A DNA stretch of 64,000 nucleotides from contig NZ_JAJLQY010000010.1 of the NCBI RefSeq assembly GCF_020991275.1, forward strand, positions 267,345 through 331,344. The letters run 5' to 3'. The notes below the pieces were generated by a model that worked only from the letters and a program-made list of their open reading frames with translations, searched no databases and was not told the DNA's origin. The position numbers and the translations under genes are program-made. Origin of the DNA: Actinocorallia sp. API 0066. GTDB lineage: Bacteria; Actinomycetota; Actinomycetes; Streptosporangiales; Streptosporangiaceae. Position 1 is the stretch's first letter. The number at the start of each line of letters is the position of its first letter. Shown here one piece after another: positions 17,783 through 26,943 of this stretch.

Positions 17783-17809
17783 TTGACCGCGTCCGTTCCG
17801 GGCTAGATT
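17783..17809 (+). promoter_or_regulatory. Promoter of the HAD gene, leaderless type
   Basis: TTGACC (17783-17788) and TAGATT (17804-17809) are 15 bases apart, and the ATG of the HAD gene begins seven bases after the -10 box. Confidence 0.5.
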
Positions 17810-17816
17810 CCCCGGT

Positions 17817-18590
17817 ATGGCAGCGGTGCTCCTGGACATCGACGGCGTCCTGACGGTCGGCTGGCGGGCCGTGCCCGGCGCACCCGAGGCGCTGGCCCGC
17901 CTCCGCGCCGACGGCCACGACGTGCTCCTCCTCACCAACACGACGTCCCGGACCAGGGCGCGGATCACCGGGGCGCTGACGTCCGAGGGCTTCGCGGTCG
18001 GCCCCGACGACGTCATGACGGCCACCTCCGCGACCGCGTCCTATCTGTCCGAGCACCACCCGGACGCGCGGGTCCTCCTGCTGAACTCCGGCGACGTGAC
18101 GGCCGACCTGCCCGGCGTCCGCCTCGTCACGGACCGCCCGGACGTCGTTGTGGTCGGCGGCGCGGGCCCGGTCTTCGACTACCCGACGGTGAACCGCGTC
18201 TTCCGCTTCCTCCTGGACGGCGCCCTCCTCGTCGCGATGGCACGGAACCTCTCCTGGCGCACCGCGGACGGCCTCAGCCTCGACGCGGGCGCCTACCTGC
18301 TCGGCTGGGAGGCCGCCACGGGCGCCCGCGCCCACGTCGTGGGGAAACCCTCGGCCGACTTCTTCCGCGCCGCCCTGACCCGCCTCGGCGCCCCGACCGG
18401 CGTCATGGTCGGCGACGACCTCCACGCCGACGTCCTGGGCGCCCGGCACGCGGGCCTCACCGGCGTCCAGGTCCGCACCGGCAAGTTCCGCCCCGCCGAC
18501 CTCGCCGCCTCCCCCGAGGCCCCCGACCACGTCATCGACTCCGTCGCCGACCTCCCGGCCCTCCTCGCGGACCTGGCCCGCGTACGGTGA
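17817..18590 (+). CDS. HAD-IIA family phosphatase
   Basis: This 257-aa protein has the HAD motif I LLDIDGVL, motif II LLTNTTS, and the late motif MVGDDLHADVLGARHAG. The capping layout is that of NagD/LHPP-like HAD-IIA enzymes that dephosphorylate small phosphates. The GNAT gene 4 bases downstream could be co-transcribed. Confidence 0.9.
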   Translation: MAAVLLDIDGVLTVGWRAVPGAPEALARLRADGHDVLLLTNTTSRTRARITGALTSEGFAVGPDDVMTATSATASYLSEHHPDARVLLLNSGDVTADLPGVRLVTDRPDVVVVGGAGPVFDYPTVNRVFRFLLDGALLVAMARNLSWRTADGLSLDAGAYLLGWEAATGARAHVVGKPSADFFRAALTRLGAPTGVMVGDDLHADVLGARHAGLTGVQVRTGKFRPADLAASPEAPDHVIDSVADLPALLADLARVR

Positions 18591-18594
18591 GGCG

Positions 18595-19110
18595 ATGGAC
18601 GAGCAGACCCCCCGAGTCCGTCTTCTCCCGGTCGGCCCCGCGGACATGGCCGAGTTCACCTCCGCCGCCCGCGCCAGCGAGCCCTTCCACACCCCCTGGG
18701 TGTACCCGCCTCTGACCCCCGGCGAGTTCGCCGCCTATCTGGCCCGCCTCGACGGCGAGACCTCCCACGGCTTCGTCCTGCGCCGCGCCTCCGACGGCGC
18801 CCTCGTCGGCTACGTCAACCTCACCCAGATCGTTCGGGGCTCCTACCAGAAAGCCACCCTCGGCTACGCCGCCTTCACCGGCCACGAACGCCGCGGCTAC
18901 ATGTCCGAGGGCCTCACCCTCACCATCCGCCACGCCTTCACCACCCTCGCCCTCCACCGCCTGGAGGCCGAGATCCAACCCGCCAACACCGCCTCCCGCC
19001 GCCTGGCCGCCTCCCTCGGCTTCACCTACGAGGGCCTCGCCCGCTCCCTCATCCGCATCAGGAACACCTGGCACGACCACGAACGGTGGTCCCGCACCGC
19101 CGACGTTTAA
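18595..19110 (+). CDS. RimJ/RimL-type GNAT acetyltransferase
   Basis: This 171-aa protein resembles ribosomal-protein or amino-acid acetyltransferases: VGYVNLTQIVRGSYQKATLGY, the loop GHERRGYMSEGLTLTIRHAF, then HRLEAEIQPANTASRRLAASLGF. TACGGT lies six bases before the ATG; GAGG could also serve as ribosome site. Substrate unknown. Confidence 0.88.
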   Translation: MDEQTPRVRLLPVGPADMAEFTSAARASEPFHTPWVYPPLTPGEFAAYLARLDGETSHGFVLRRASDGALVGYVNLTQIVRGSYQKATLGYAAFTGHERRGYMSEGLTLTIRHAFTTLALHRLEAEIQPANTASRRLAASLGFTYEGLARSLIRIRNTWHDHERWSRTADV

Positions 19111-19193
19111 AGATCTTGGAAAAACGCGATACCTCTTCAGAACGGATTGTGCGCAGCGCCGCGCCCCAACGTCCGGACTCAGGGGGGTTCAGG

Positions 19194-20426
19194 ATGGGTG
19201 TGGTCGGGCGCGCCGAATCTCCCGAGTGGCCGCGGTCACTCGACATGCGCGGGCTGCTCGCGGCGGGCTGGCGGCCGACGCCGTTCCAGGAGTTCGTGCT
19301 CAAGATCCACAGCCGCTGCAACCTGTCGTGCGACTACTGCTACATGTACGAGATGGCCGACCAGGGGTGGAAGAGCCAGCCCCGCCGGATGGCCCGGCCG
19401 ATCATCGACCAGGTGGCGCGGCGCGTCGCCGAGCACGCCAGGGAGAACCTGCTCCGCAAGGTCGGCATCACCCTGCACGGCGGCGAACCGCTGCTCGCCG
19501 GGCCCGAACACGTCAGGTACGCGGTCGAGGCGATCCGGGACGCCGCGCACCCCGACGTCGAGGTCGAGTTCACCGTGCAGACCAACGGCGTGCTCATCGA
19601 CACCGACTTCCTCGACCTGTTCGCCAAGTTCGGCGTCTCGGTCGGCGTCAGCCTCGACGGCGACGAGTCCGGCCACGACCTGCACCGCAAACGCGCCGAC
19701 GGCAGGGGCAGCCACCGCGACGTCATGGCGGGCATGCGGGCCCTGACGTCACCCGCCTACCGCGACCTGTTCACCGGCTTCCTGGCCACCATCGACCTGC
19801 GCAACGACCCCATCGCCACCTACGAGGCGCTGCTCGCGCACGACCCGCCCGGCGTCGACTTCCTGCTGCCGCACGGCAACTGGACGACGCCCCCGCCCGG
19901 CCGCCTCCCGGACTCCTCCACCCCCTACGCGGACTGGCTCATCACCATCTTCGACCGCTGGTACCACGACCCCGGCCGGACCCGCGTCCGCCTCTTCCTG
20001 GAGATCATCAGTCTCCTCACCGGCAAGTACTCGGCGAGCGAGGCGGTCGGTCTCTCCCCGATCTCCATGGTCGTCGTCGAGACGAACGGGCGCATCGAGC
20101 AGGTGGACACACTCAAGTCGGCGTTCGAAGGCGCCGCCGGCACCACACTGCACGTCTCCCGCGATCCGTTCACCACGGCGTTGATGCACCCGTCCATCGC
20201 CGCCCGCCAGATCGGCGTCCGCGCGCTGTCGGAGACATGCCGGTCCTGCCCTCTGCACCGGGTGTGCGGGGGCGGCCACTACACCCACCGGTACCGGACG
20301 GGGACGGGCTTCCTCAACCCTTCGGTCTACTGCGCCGATTTGAAGCGCCTCATCACCCACGTGCACGACGTCGTCAGCGCCGACGTGGCGAGGCGGCGGG
20401 TCGGCCACGCCGCCCCGCCGCCCTGA
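19194..20426 (+). CDS. fxsB: Radical SAM/SPASM peptide maturase FxsB (first copy)
   Basis: This 410-aa protein has the radical SAM cysteines C42-x3-C46-x2-C49 in SRCNLSCDYCYMYE, the GGEPLLAG motif for SAM, and a SPASM region (CRSCPLHRVCGGGHYTHRYR) that would bind auxiliary Fe-S clusters. The short form, without the metallohydrolase-like extension, and the GWRPTPFQEFVLK start match FxsB. FxsB enzymes are known to cross-link an aromatic residue to a residue two positions later (three-residue cyclophane). ATG 19194 follows AGGGGG. The likely substrate gene is at 23235. A second FxsB lies at 33345. Confidence 0.9.
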   Translation: MGVVGRAESPEWPRSLDMRGLLAAGWRPTPFQEFVLKIHSRCNLSCDYCYMYEMADQGWKSQPRRMARPIIDQVARRVAEHARENLLRKVGITLHGGEPLLAGPEHVRYAVEAIRDAAHPDVEVEFTVQTNGVLIDTDFLDLFAKFGVSVGVSLDGDESGHDLHRKRADGRGSHRDVMAGMRALTSPAYRDLFTGFLATIDLRNDPIATYEALLAHDPPGVDFLLPHGNWTTPPPGRLPDSSTPYADWLITIFDRWYHDPGRTRVRLFLEIISLLTGKYSASEAVGLSPISMVVVETNGRIEQVDTLKSAFEGAAGTTLHVSRDPFTTALMHPSIAARQIGVRALSETCRSCPLHRVCGGGHYTHRYRTGTGFLNPSVYCADLKRLITHVHDVVSADVARRRVGHAAPPP

Positions 20427-20441
20427 CCGCTTCCCGAGGGC

Positions 20442-22949
20442 TCAGATCGGCGGCGGGTCGAAGTCCGCGTCCAGGTGCCTGCCGTCGAGGAACACCCTGA
20501 CGTCGGGGTGGTCGAGACCGAGGGTCCGCGCGTAGGCGGACTTCGTCCCCTCGTACAACTCCGCCGCCTCTTCCTGCTCGCCGAAGGCGAGCAGATCCGC
20601 AGAGAGGTTGGCCGCGCACAGCAGCGCCATCGGGTGCTCCCCGCCCAGCAGGGCGCTCAGCCGCCGCAGCGTGCCGCGTCCCAGCCGGACGGCGGACTCC
20701 AACTCACCGAGCAGCGCGAGGTCACTGGCCAGGTTGGTGGTGACGGTCAGCGTGTAGTGGTGGTCCCGGCCCAGGCTCCGGTCGAGGCCCTCAAGCGCCT
20801 CCTCGTTGAGCCTGCGCGCGTCCTCGGGGTCGCCGATGACCCGGCGCATGATCGCCAGGTTGCCGATGCAGCCGTGGTTGTAGGGGTGCTGGGGCCCGTA
20901 CACGCGCGGGTACCGCCGTACCGTGTCGGCCGCGAGGTCGAGCGCCTGCTGGGCCTCGCCCATCGTGCGGAGCACGTTCGCCAGGCCCATCGCGGCCGAG
21001 AGCGTGTCGGGGTGGTCGAGCCCGTAGAGGCTCACGAGCCGCGCGTGCGTCGAGGTGGCCAGTTCGAGGGCGCCTTCCAGGTCGCCGAGCCGCCGCCAGG
21101 CGACCGACAGGTCCTTTGCCGCGCGCAGCGTCCACGGGTGGTCGGCGCCGATCGTGGACAGCGCGAACGCGTGCGCGTCCTGGCCGATGTCGGCGGCCTC
21201 GGCGTAGTCGCCGCACAGCCGGACCGCGCGGGCCAGGCCCGTCCAGGCGTTGGCCATGCTGCTCTGGTCGAGCGCCGAGGACCCCATGTACGCCCGCTTG
21301 TGCAGTTCCTTCGCCTTCTGGTACCTGCTGCTCAGCCCGTAGTCGAGCGCGAGGTTGTTCAACGCGCGGATGGTGGCGCGGTCCTCGTCGCCGAAGCGCT
21401 GCTGGCACCTTTCGAGCGCCTGTTCGCCCACCTCCAGGGCCCTGCGGAAGTTCCCGGAGGCGCGCAGGTCGGCGGGGCGGCCGCGCAGGAAGCGCAGCGT
21501 GAGCTCGTGGTCAGGACCGACCGACTTCTCGGCCTTGATCAACCACTGCTCGTTGTACTGGGCCGCTTCGCCGTACCTGCCCAGTTCGCGCAGCAGGTTG
21601 CCGTACTCCAGGGCCATGCTGAGGACATCCTCGTGGTCCTCACCCGAGCGGGTGGACCAGGTCTGGAGGAACTCCTCGGCGAACGTGCGCTGCGAGACGA
21701 GGTTGCCGGAGCTGAAGAGGTACCTGACGACGTTCAGCGCCATCTGCCGGACCGCCGGAGCATCGCAGAACCTGACGCCCGCGGGCTCGACGTGGCCGAG
21801 CAGGTTCTGGAAGCGCTCCCAGTTCTTCTGGTCGTCCGGGTCGTCGGGCGCGTAGGCGGCGAGCAGCACGTGCACCTCGTGCTGGAGCACCTGCTGCTCG
21901 TCCTGGCTCAGCCCCTCCCGGAGCAGCGCCTGGATCAGCCGGTGGATCTGAAGGGTGCGGCCGGGGATGTCCAGCCGCGCGAGCGCGAAGCGGCCGAGCT
22001 CGCCGACGGCCTTGCTCGTCGCGATCGGGTCGGCGATGAGCGTCTGGAGCTCGGGGCCGAGCTGGGCCCGCACCTCGGGACGGACCTGGGTGAAAGCGTC
22101 GCGCGGGATCGGCTCGGGTCCGAAGAAGGCGCAGCAGCGCAGCAGGTAGAGCGCGTCGGGCATCTTGCCCTTGAGGCTCTCCACGGAGATGGCCCAGGCC
22201 GCCGTCATCGACACCGGGTACTCGGAGGGCTTGCCCTCGGACAGCAGCTGCGAGGTGCGTTCGGTGAGCAGCCCGAGGTACTCCTCGACGCTCATGCCCG
22301 TCTCGGCCTGGAGCGCGCCCGCCTGCTCCAGCGCGAGCGGCAGGTCGCCCAGCTCGTGCGCGAGTCGCTCGGCCTCCTCGCGGCTGATCGCCTGCGGCAC
22401 CCGCTTGGTGAGGAACTCGACGCTCTCGGCGCGGTCGAAGACGTTGATGGCGAGCGTGTCCACCACGCCCTCCCAGCGGTGGTTCCGGGAGGTGATGAGA
22501 ACGTGCCCGGTGCCCTGCGGGAGCAGTTCGAGCAGATCCTCCGGCTGGTCGGCGTTGTCGAAGACGAGCAGCCAGCGCGCGTAGGGCTCGCCGCGCCGCA
22601 ACGCGTCGAGTACCGCGTTCGCCGCGTCCTCGATGCCGCTCGAACTCGCGGGCGGCACGTCCAGGTAGGGCGCGAGACCCGCGAGTGACGACCTGACGAG
22701 GACGGGCTGGTCGGCGGGGATCCACCAGACCAGGTCGTACTCGTCGCGATGGCGGTGGGCGTACTCCGCGGCGAGCTGGGTCTTGCCGACGCCGCCGAGC
22801 CCGTGCAGCGCGTGCGGGACGACGGCCGTGGGCTGGCTCGCGATGCTGGCGCGCAGCTTGCCCAGGGACTCCTCGCGTCCGGTGAAGTTCTTGAGGCGAG
22901 GCGGCACCTTGCCCCACACCGCCGGGGCCTGCCTCGACACCACACTCAT
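20442..22949 (-). CDS. fxsT: FxSxx-system NB-ARC/TPR protein (FxsT-like)
   Basis: This 835-aa protein starts with WGKVPPRLKNFTGREE, a hallmark of the FxSxx-COOH system TPR proteins. An NTPase domain follows, with Walker A HGLGGVGKTQLAAEYAHR (about residues 48-65) and Walker B WLLVFDNAD. From about residue 400 to the end it is made of tetratricopeptide repeats. Such STAND-type NTPases act as signal-responsive switches. It lacks the N-terminal vWA part found in the second copy (29358). It converges on fxsB with a 15-base gap and is divergent from the small peptide gene. The partner is not proven. Confidence 0.87.
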   Translation of the reverse strand: MSVVSRQAPAVWGKVPPRLKNFTGREESLGKLRASIASQPTAVVPHALHGLGGVGKTQLAAEYAHRHRDEYDLVWWIPADQPVLVRSSLAGLAPYLDVPPASSSGIEDAANAVLDALRRGEPYARWLLVFDNADQPEDLLELLPQGTGHVLITSRNHRWEGVVDTLAINVFDRAESVEFLTKRVPQAISREEAERLAHELGDLPLALEQAGALQAETGMSVEEYLGLLTERTSQLLSEGKPSEYPVSMTAAWAISVESLKGKMPDALYLLRCCAFFGPEPIPRDAFTQVRPEVRAQLGPELQTLIADPIATSKAVGELGRFALARLDIPGRTLQIHRLIQALLREGLSQDEQQVLQHEVHVLLAAYAPDDPDDQKNWERFQNLLGHVEPAGVRFCDAPAVRQMALNVVRYLFSSGNLVSQRTFAEEFLQTWSTRSGEDHEDVLSMALEYGNLLRELGRYGEAAQYNEQWLIKAEKSVGPDHELTLRFLRGRPADLRASGNFRRALEVGEQALERCQQRFGDEDRATIRALNNLALDYGLSSRYQKAKELHKRAYMGSSALDQSSMANAWTGLARAVRLCGDYAEAADIGQDAHAFALSTIGADHPWTLRAAKDLSVAWRRLGDLEGALELATSTHARLVSLYGLDHPDTLSAAMGLANVLRTMGEAQQALDLAADTVRRYPRVYGPQHPYNHGCIGNLAIMRRVIGDPEDARRLNEEALEGLDRSLGRDHHYTLTVTTNLASDLALLGELESAVRLGRGTLRRLSALLGGEHPMALLCAANLSADLLAFGEQEEAAELYEGTKSAYARTLGLDHPDVRVFLDGRHLDADFDPPPI

Positions 22950-23234
22950 CTGTACGCCTCCGAGCCATTCCCGATCACGGCGATTCGCCCTTAACCGTAC
23001 CTTCGCCGCCGCTCATTCGACTACCAAGGACAGCGTCAATGCGGAATATTTCCACGAGCTGAGTCAAGTGACACAGAGTTCCGTCGGCGTCCGCTTCCGG
23101 CCATGCCCGACCGGTTTGATGATCAGGCTTCACGGAGACTCAATCGGGCTGTGTAATTCCTACATATGACCGACTAGTCACTGCAAAGAATTCCTGGCAC
23201 AATCAGGATGCCATCTCCCCGGTACGGAGGAAAC
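22950..23234. other. Divergent promoter region between fxsT and the peptide gene
   Basis: This 285-base AT-richer gap lies between the fxsT-like gene and the peptide gene. It must hold promoters for both. I see AT-rich stretches around 23030-23060 and 23150-23200 but no convincing -35/-10 pair. No further gene is visible. Confidence 0.5.
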
Positions 23235-23375
23235 ATGCAGCGCTTGACGCCTCAACAGGACTCCCTGCTGATCGACATCGAGGGGCTCGCCGCCAGCGAC
23301 ACGGCCCTAGACCTGGTACTGGGCCGCAAGGCCACGATCGGCATAGGCGGGTTCGACAACAAGATGGCCCAGTGA
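23235..23375 (+). CDS. Putative FxsA-like cyclophane (triceptide) precursor peptide
   Basis: This 46-codon gene lies between 23235 and 23375 with GGAGG six bases before the ATG. The peptide begins MQRLTPQQDSLLIDIEGL and ends IGIGGFDNKMAQ. The leader resembles FxsA-type leaders (an acidic Asp-x-x-Gly-Leu stretch followed by a Leu/Ala helix ending in VLGRK). The C-terminal FDN would suit cross-linking of Phe40 to Asn42. It does not have the canonical FxSxx ending. The same FDN(K/R)M core occurs in the gene at 34606. Neighbours are FxsB, FxsT, a STAND protein and an MFS exporter. Confidence 0.68.
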   Translation: MQRLTPQQDSLLIDIEGLAASDTALDLVLGRKATIGIGGFDNKMAQ

Positions 23376-23440
23376 GGCCAACCCGCGCGATTATGCCGTG
23401 CGGCACCGATTCACCGGACGAGGACTGATAGCCACGGAGC

Positions 23441-25171
23441 GTGGATTACGCTGCGAGGACTGACGCCCCGATTGGATTCAGCGAGTCTCCCCGATTGCCG
23501 ATCCAGTCGGGGCACCGCGACATCGCGTCCATGAACCGGGTGGTCCGAGTGCCAAATCCCTCACCCGCACAGCGCAGCCTTTCCGCACGGTCCGACCCCG
23601 GTGAAACCACAGACACCTCAGGTTTCTCCGGCGCATTTCCCCGCCCCCGGGAACTCGCCGGTCTCACGGAAATGTGGCGGCACACCCGCCTCACCCTCCT
23701 GAGCGGCGAGTCGGGGGTGGGCAAGTCCCATCTCGTGGAGCGGGCGGCCCGGTCTCTGAAAGACGCGCTTCCCGTCGGCCGGGTGACGCACCGCCCCGCC
23801 TTCCCGATGACGGTCCTGCCCCCGCAGAACCCGTTCGTCTTCCCACTGCTGAGCTGCTGGTTCCCGGACGTCCCGCCGACCCGCCTCGCGGACGCCGACC
23901 TGACCGGATTCCTGCGCGCGGCGACCGGAGCCGGGCCCTACCGGGAGTCCGCGCCGGTCCTCCTGTGCGTGGACCAGGCCGAACCGCTCTTCCAGCCCTC
24001 GCCGCACGAGCCGGCGAACCGGGAGGCCGAGCGCGCCGCGTTCCGCGCCCTCCTCGGCCGGACCCTCACGGACCTGCCGCACCTGCGGCTTCTGCTCGTC
24101 GTGCGCGACACCCACCTGGACGAGGCGAAGGCGTTCGCCGAGACGGCGGCGCCGGGCGTGTCCACCGGGGCGCTCACCGTGCGGCGCCTCACCCCGGCGG
24201 ACGCGGCAGCGGCGACTGCCGGGGACGACGCGGCGGCCCCCGTCGTCGGCGCGGTCGTCGAGGAGCTGTGCACCGTCCGGCGCGGCGACGGACACCGCGT
24301 CCGGACGTCCTCGTTCGACCCCGGCCTGTTCCAGGCGGCGTACCGCGCGGTCGCCGAGCGCGCCGCGGCCCACGATCCGCGGTTCGACCCGGCGGCCGAG
24401 GTGGACGCGGCGCTCGCCCTGCACCTGACCCAGACCCTCAACCTCGTCGCCGACGACCACGCCTGGATCTCCCGCATCGAGCTGGAGCGCGGCTTCCGTG
24501 CCGTGTTCGTCGACCAGACGGCCCCCGGGCCGCTCGACGACCGCTGGACGTCCGTGCTGCGCGCCCTTGAGGACAGGGGCCTCCTCACGAGCGTCAGGGA
24601 CGCCGGGGGCACCGGGTACACGCTGCGGCACCGCAAGCTCGTGGACGCGGCCCGCGCCCCCTCCGGCGGCCTCGTCCCCCTGATCCGGCCGACCGGCGAG
24701 GCCCGGCTCCGCGAGTCGGCGGCGGCGCTCTGGCACGGCGACCACGCGCTGGCCCGCGCGCACGCCGAGAGCGTCGCACGGGCGCACGCCGAGACGCACG
24801 ACCCGGCCGAGCCGGGCGCGCGGCGGACGGGCGGCGAGGAGCCCGACCCGGTGGTCGGCGCGCACGCGCTGTGCCTGCTCGGCGACATCACCCACGCGCG
24901 CGGCACGGCGGACGGCTCCGCCGACTCCCTGGCCCGGGGCGCGCACGAGGCGGTGGCGTGCTACGAACGGGCGGCGCTCATTCTCACCGCGGCGGGCAAC
25001 GCGCCGCTCGTCGCCTATCTGCTCGCCGCCATCGGGCTGCTCACCCTTCCGGAGGACCCGGTTTCGGCCCTGCACAAACTCCATTCGGCAGCCGCCCGCG
25101 TGCCGGGTGACACATTTATCCAGAGCACACTCACCCGCGCGCTCACCAGGACAAATAGTCCAAAAGGCTAG
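23441..25171 (+). CDS. STAND-like P-loop NTPase with C-terminal helical repeats
   Basis: This 576-aa protein has a Walker A at residues 89-96 (GESGVGKS) preceded by FSGAFPRPRELAGL, and a Walker B-like PVLLCVDQAEPLF. The C-terminal part is Ala-rich and helical with TPR-like segments (ALCLLGDITHARG). No N-terminal effector domain is recognised. It begins 65 bases after the peptide gene and is probably in the same transcript. The start is uncertain: GTG 23441 (GGAG three bases upstream) or ATG 23531. A role as NTP-dependent signalling switch is inferred from the family. Confidence 0.7.
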   Translation: MDYAARTDAPIGFSESPRLPIQSGHRDIASMNRVVRVPNPSPAQRSLSARSDPGETTDTSGFSGAFPRPRELAGLTEMWRHTRLTLLSGESGVGKSHLVERAARSLKDALPVGRVTHRPAFPMTVLPPQNPFVFPLLSCWFPDVPPTRLADADLTGFLRAATGAGPYRESAPVLLCVDQAEPLFQPSPHEPANREAERAAFRALLGRTLTDLPHLRLLLVVRDTHLDEAKAFAETAAPGVSTGALTVRRLTPADAAAATAGDDAAAPVVGAVVEELCTVRRGDGHRVRTSSFDPGLFQAAYRAVAERAAAHDPRFDPAAEVDAALALHLTQTLNLVADDHAWISRIELERGFRAVFVDQTAPGPLDDRWTSVLRALEDRGLLTSVRDAGGTGYTLRHRKLVDAARAPSGGLVPLIRPTGEARLRESAAALWHGDHALARAHAESVARAHAETHDPAEPGARRTGGEEPDPVVGAHALCLLGDITHARGTADGSADSLARGAHEAVACYERAALILTAAGNAPLVAYLLAAIGLLTLPEDPVSALHKLHSAAARVPGDTFIQSTLTRALTRTNSPKG

Positions 25172-25190
25172 GCGTGTCCGCTGACACGCC
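25171..25190 (+). terminator. Hairpin directly after the STAND gene
   Basis: GGCGTGTC-CGCT-GACACGCC is a perfect 8-bp stem with a 4-base loop and begins at the last base of the stop codon. No T tract follows, so it may be a weak terminator or an mRNA end stabiliser. Confidence 0.5.
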
Positions 25191-25210
25191 ACCGAGAAAG
25201 CAGGAAACGG

Positions 25211-25238
25211 GAACACGAAACCGAGGTTCCGCTACGAT
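25211..25238 (+). promoter_or_regulatory. Candidate promoter for the MFS leader RNA
   Basis: GGGAACAC (about 25209-25216) and TACGAT (25233-25238) are spaced like an ECF-type or mixed promoter. Transcription from here would give a leader of about 150 bases that ends at the intrinsic terminator at 25392, before the MFS start codon. Inference from sequence only. Confidence 0.35.
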
Positions 25239-25306
25239 CGGGCGTGATCGAGCCGTCTCCGCAGTGACCCCGCGTTCAGACAGCCTTGAATCCGCACGCT
25301 CCGCAA

Positions 25307-25392
25307 ACCCTTTGGTCTCCCACCAGGGTCAGGGCATCCAACCAGGGGTCCTGTCATATGACAAAAGACCGGGCCGCGCCCGGCCCTTTTTT
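25307..25392 (+). promoter_or_regulatory. Structured leader with intrinsic terminator before the MFS exporter gene
   Basis: Three elements are visible. First, a hairpin ACCCT-GGT/ACC-AGGGT (25307-25329). Second, a perfect palindrome TGTCATATGACA (25352-25363) framed by GGTC and GACC. Third, a GC hairpin (25369-25386) followed by six Ts (25387-25392), the only textbook intrinsic terminator in the region. The terminator is 50 bases ahead of the exporter start and could attenuate it. I could not match the structure to a known riboswitch. Confidence 0.55.
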
Positions 25393-25442
25393 GTTTGCGT
25401 GCGGAGGGGAATTGCGCCTGGAATTCAAAGGAGCTCAGCACG

Positions 25443-26858
25443 GTGAGCCCCAGCCCTGCGTGGCGCACGCCCTTCCGCTATCTCCTCGCCGGATCGGCCG
25501 CCTCCCGGGTGGGCGTCATCAGCGCCTCGACCGCGAGTCCCCTGCTCGCGCTCTCCCTCGGCAGTTCGGCCGTCTACGCGGGCTGGATCGCGGCGGCCGG
25601 CACCCTGCCGGGACTTCTCGTGCACATTCCCGCCGGCCATTTCGCCGACCTGCTCGACCGGCGCCGCCTCATGCTCGTCAGCCAGACGGTGCGGTGCCTG
25701 TCGACGGCCGTCGTCCTACTCGGCCTGTTCTTTTCCGACCATCCGCTGCGCTTCCTGCTCGTCGGCGCCGCGATCGAAGGGATCTGCGCCGCGTTCTACC
25801 ACGTCGCCGAGGTCAAGGCGGTCCGTGACCTCGTGCCCGACGAGGAACTGGAGGGCGCGCTCGCGCTCAACGAGGCGCGCAACAACGTCGCGCTGGTCTT
25901 CGGCAGGCCCGTCGGCGGCTGGACTTTCGGCCTGCACTACACACTGCCCTACGCGCTGAACACCCTCACGTCGCTGATCTCGTTGTTCACGCTCTCGCGG
26001 GTGCCCGCCCGCCCGAAGGACGAGGCCGCGCCGTCGGCCGCCTCCCCGGAGCCGTCACGGCCCGGACGGCACGGACGCGACGAGCCGGGCGCGGGCATCT
26101 GGGCGGGCCTCGACCGGATCTGGCGTGACGCGTTCCTGCGGAACGTCGTGCTGGTCTGCGCGCTCGCGAACTTCCTGTTCCAGATCACCATTCTGATGCT
26201 GGTCATCAAGGCGCACTCCCAGGGCTACTCCTCGACCCAGATCGGCCTGTACATGATGACGACCGGCGTCAGCGGCCTGCTCGGCTCGCTCGCCGGGCCG
26301 CGCCTGGTGCGCCGCGCGACCCGGCGCGGGACGCCCACCGCGTTCGTCGCGTGCTGCTTCGCCCTGTGGGTGGTGCTGCTGTGGGGGGTGTGGGCGGCGG
26401 GCCCGGCCGTGCTCGGCCTCGCCGCCTGGGGCCTGTGCAGTTTCTTCGGCTCTCTCGTCAACATCGTGCTCGCCGCCTACCAGGCGCAGGTGCCCGCGGA
26501 GATCCTCGGCAAGGTCACCAGCACGAGCAAGTTCATCACCACCGGCGCGGTCTCCCTGGGCGCGCTGTCCTCGGGCTACGCGGTCGAGGCGTTCGGTCCC
26601 GACACGACGGCCTTCGCCGTCGCCGTCTGCATCACCGCCGTCGTCGCCGTCAGCGCCTGGAACTCCCGCGCCGAGCTCCGCCACGCCCTCACCGCGCTCC
26701 GCCGTCCCGTGGCCAAGGCCGAACCCGTGATCCTGCTCGCCGCGCCCGTGGCGGAAGCGCCTCCGATGGTCGACCAGGGACGTCCCGGGCCGGACCCGGG
26801 CGAGCCGGAAGAGGCGGGACGGCGGCCGGATGCGGCCAATGCGGTTTCCCGGCGGTGA
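25443..26858 (+). CDS. MFS transporter, probable exporter
   Basis: This 471-aa protein has about 12 membrane segments and the MFS loop motif FADLLDRRRLMLVSQ, and belongs to the EntS/macrolide-efflux-like group. The start is GTG at 25443 with GGAG nine bases upstream. It sits among the FxsB, peptide and VMAP genes, so it is the natural candidate to export a modified peptide. That link is inference. A structured leader lies in front. Confidence 0.85.
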   Translation: MSPSPAWRTPFRYLLAGSAASRVGVISASTASPLLALSLGSSAVYAGWIAAAGTLPGLLVHIPAGHFADLLDRRRLMLVSQTVRCLSTAVVLLGLFFSDHPLRFLLVGAAIEGICAAFYHVAEVKAVRDLVPDEELEGALALNEARNNVALVFGRPVGGWTFGLHYTLPYALNTLTSLISLFTLSRVPARPKDEAAPSAASPEPSRPGRHGRDEPGAGIWAGLDRIWRDAFLRNVVLVCALANFLFQITILMLVIKAHSQGYSSTQIGLYMMTTGVSGLLGSLAGPRLVRRATRRGTPTAFVACCFALWVVLLWGVWAAGPAVLGLAAWGLCSFFGSLVNIVLAAYQAQVPAEILGKVTSTSKFITTGAVSLGALSSGYAVEAFGPDTTAFAVAVCITAVVAVSAWNSRAELRHALTALRRPVAKAEPVILLAAPVAEAPPMVDQGRPGPDPGEPEEAGRRPDAANAVSRR

Positions 26859-26943
26859 CCGGCGCTTGACCGTACAGTCTTCACCGGAGTTCGGGTGATC
26901 TGTCGGTCGGCTCTGCCGCGGACGGGAGCGGAGGCGCGGACGG

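Noticed and set aside
20475..22688. A 737-codon plus-strand frame opposite the fxsT-like gene
   Set aside because: Composition is that of an antisense shadow of the NB-ARC/TPR gene. No domain seen.
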